From Streptomyces albicerus (GTDB taxonomy: Bacteria; Actinomycetota; Actinomycetes; Streptomycetales; Streptomycetaceae): a DNA stretch of 64,000 bases. Below the pieces are notes generated by a model. That model did no database searches and was not told the DNA's origin. It was given only the letters and a program-made list of their open reading frames with translations. Shown here in pieces: positions 62,689 to 64,000 of the stretch. The stretch is taken from contig NZ_VWMY01000025.1 of assembly GCF_008905045.1 (NCBI RefSeq), positions 88,332-152,331 on the forward strand. The letters are read 5' to 3'. Both the position numbers and the translations under genes were made by a program. Within the stretch, counting starts at the first letter, position 1. Every line of letters begins with the position of its first letter.

Positions 62689-62702
62689 GTGACCCATTTC
62701 AC
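62689..62702. promoter_or_regulatory. Crp-like site upstream of the riboswitch
   Basis: On the minus strand GTGAAATGGGTCAC matches GTG-N6-G-N-CAC exactly. It lies about 190 bases upstream of the riboswitch start. The spacer 62501-62755 has no gene. Confidence 0.45.
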
Positions 62703-62755
62703 GCGACCAAGCACGACGAAGCGCAAATAAAGCAGCAATGGCGGCAACTCGGGCA

Positions 62756-63106
62756 CTACTCGCCGAGCGTCCAGGCGGCCGAATCCCTGGGCGGAGCCGG
62801 CCGGACCTCCCACACGGAGAGGTCCGTGTCCGGGTCGTCGTCGGGGAGCCGGCCCGCATTGGGCTTGAAGTAGAGGCCGTAGCCCCAGTATTCGGGGAAC
62901 TCGTGGCACATGAGATCGGGATAGGGGGCGAACTCCCGCCCCTCATAAGCCCGGTTGATCCTCGCCACCGCTTCCGCGCGCGAGATCCCGAAACGCGTGA
63001 CCATCTCGTGGGCCATCTCCCGGAAGTACACGAGCATCCCCTCGTCGAGCTCCATCAGGAACTCCCCGGTCCTCGCGGGAACCCCTCGCTCCTCGCCGTG
63101 CGCCAT
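62756..63106 (-). CDS. small hypothetical protein
   Basis: 116 residues from ATG 63106, with GGAGGGG just before it. A helical first half (MLVYFREMAHEMVTRFGISR, AEAVARINRAYEG) and a Trp/Tyr/Pro-rich second half (YPDLMCHEFPEYWGYGLYF). No signal or membrane segment and no known motif. ATG 63055 is an alternative start. Confidence 0.65.
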   Translation of the reverse strand: MAHGEERGVPARTGEFLMELDEGMLVYFREMAHEMVTRFGISRAEAVARINRAYEGREFAPYPDLMCHEFPEYWGYGLYFKPNAGRLPDDDPDTDLSVWEVRPAPPRDSAAWTLGE

Positions 63107-63151
63107 GTCCCCTCCGCCGGGCGTACGCGGTCATTCGGCGAGGCTACGGTC

Positions 63152-64000
63152 TCATCCCGCCGTTCGCGGAATCCTTCTCTCCCAGGTGTGGTGGAACACC
63201 ACTTCGTCACCGCTTTTGCAGATCACCTCGTTGGAGGTAATGAACTCCGCCGCGTCGCAGGTGATTTCGGAGTGCGCCTCGACCCTCGCGTCCCACGGCA
63301 GATCCGGCCGGTGGAGGCGGATGGACCAGTCCGAGTGGGCGCGGGCCGACAGCGGGTCCGACTCGTTGATCGTGTACGTGTCCAGCGCGTCCTCGGTGAA
63401 CTCGAGGCCGTCGGGGTACACGCGGGTGCCGTCGTGACACGGGTCCACCTCCAGGTGCCACTCGCCCTTGGCGACATCGCGGACGACGAGTCGTTCGGGG
63501 CGCGGTTCGTCCAGCGTCGCGGGGAAGTTCACGCCCATGGGCTCCGACTGCTCCGGTTCCTCGAAGGTGATGGACGGGTCCGACTCCTGTGCGCGGAGGG
63601 GGAGTTCCAGCACGCTCCCCGAAGGGGTGAGTGTGAAGCCGCCCTCCGAGCCCGGCTGGGGCCAGATCCACGGCCAGTACGCGGAGGAGACGGCGAGGCG
63701 GATGCGGTGGCCCGGAGGGAAGGCATGGCCGATGGCGTTCAGGTCGAAAACCACGTCCTCCGTAGAGCCCGGTTTCCAGGGAATCGCCTGGTCACGGCCA
63801 TAGCGGGCTGACAGGTTCAGAACGCCTCGGGTGACGAGCGTCGACGAGCCGTCGGGAGCCACGTCGCAGATTCGGGCCACTACTTGTCCTCGCGTCGCCT
63901 CCGTAGTGAGCCTCAAGCGCACGCGGGGGCGGCCCAGCACCCAGATCTCCTCCGGAACCTCGAACTCGAAGCATGCCGACTTCGCGTCCTCGTCCCGCTG
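63152..64000 (-). CDS. CocE/NonD-type hydrolase, C-terminal part (5' end outside window)
   Basis: 282 residues are visible, open to the right edge. The jelly-roll C-terminal domain of X-Pro dipeptidyl-peptidase/CocE esterases is seen: VLGRPRVRLRLTTEATRGQV, ICDVAPDGSSTLVTRGVLNL, GHRIRLAVSSAYWPWIWPQP. The catalytic alpha/beta-hydrolase domain would lie upstream, beyond the window. It therefore probably hydrolyses esters or amides; the substrate is unknown. Confidence 0.78.
   Translation of the reverse strand, partial: QRDEDAKSACFEFEVPEEIWVLGRPRVRLRLTTEATRGQVVARICDVAPDGSSTLVTRGVLNLSARYGRDQAIPWKPGSTEDVVFDLNAIGHAFPPGHRIRLAVSSAYWPWIWPQPGSEGGFTLTPSGSVLELPLRAQESDPSITFEEPEQSEPMGVNFPATLDEPRPERLVVRDVAKGEWHLEVDPCHDGTRVYPDGLEFTEDALDTYTINESDPLSARAHSDWSIRLHRPDLPWDARVEAHSEITCDAAEFITSNEVICKSGDEVVFHHTWERRIPRTAG

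Overview
The window is visibly very GC-rich, with GTG starts, ATGA/GTGA gene overlaps, strong GC3 codon bias and few TTA codons. Together with a 14-gene nuo operon beside futalosine-type menaquinone genes, a Tad/Flp pilus locus, WXG100-like proteins and an RHS toxin, this points to a Streptomyces chromosome or a very close relative. Names rest on recognised motifs and gene order; no database was consulted.

Positions 1-16,900 are an accessory region with type VII (ESX-like) secretion substrates and polymorphic toxins. On the minus strand a lipoprotein and a secreted protein are followed, after a hairpin, by a WXG100-like protein, a WxG effector-like protein without a recognised cargo domain, a membrane/PH-like protein, three divergent hypothetical paralogues (one frameshifted) and a WXG100-like gene cut by the window edge. 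A small GntR regulator with a divergent two-gene operon and a RHH/PIN toxin-antitoxin pair follow. A 1,551-residue RHS/YD-repeat toxin with a WxG leader and a nuclease-like C-terminus comes next, with three tandem paralogous putative immunity genes and the remnant of a fourth. No ESX secretion machinery is in the window.

Positions 17,000-31,200 hold a lipoprotein and a Tad/Flp pilus locus (SAF/CpaB-like, TadZ, TadA, TadB, TadC, Flp pilin, two TadE-like pseudopilins, a TadG-like protein). The locus is interrupted by a second copy of the lipoprotein / secreted protein / WXG-like cassette, and continues with a LysM-BTAD membrane protein and a prepilin peptidase.

Positions 31,300-38,300 are menaquinone-related: mqnC, a mini-amidohydrolase, menG, a PASTA protein, a GNAT acetyltransferase, a geranylgeranyl reductase (MenJ-like) and a Tat-exported FAD oxidoreductase. 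Positions 40,124-56,180 are nuoA-N, encoding complex I, which reduces that menaquinone. A Rex-operator-like palindrome precedes nuoA and a strong intrinsic terminator follows nuoN.

Positions 56,300-64,000 hold recQ, fahA, a degraded oxidoreductase, a Cof-type HAD phosphatase, a LysM-transglycosylase behind a ydaO-type c-di-AMP riboswitch, a small hypothetical gene and the 3' part of a CocE/NonD-type hydrolase. Both cell-wall hydrolases in the window (NlpC/P60 and LysM-SLT) have Crp-like palindromes upstream.
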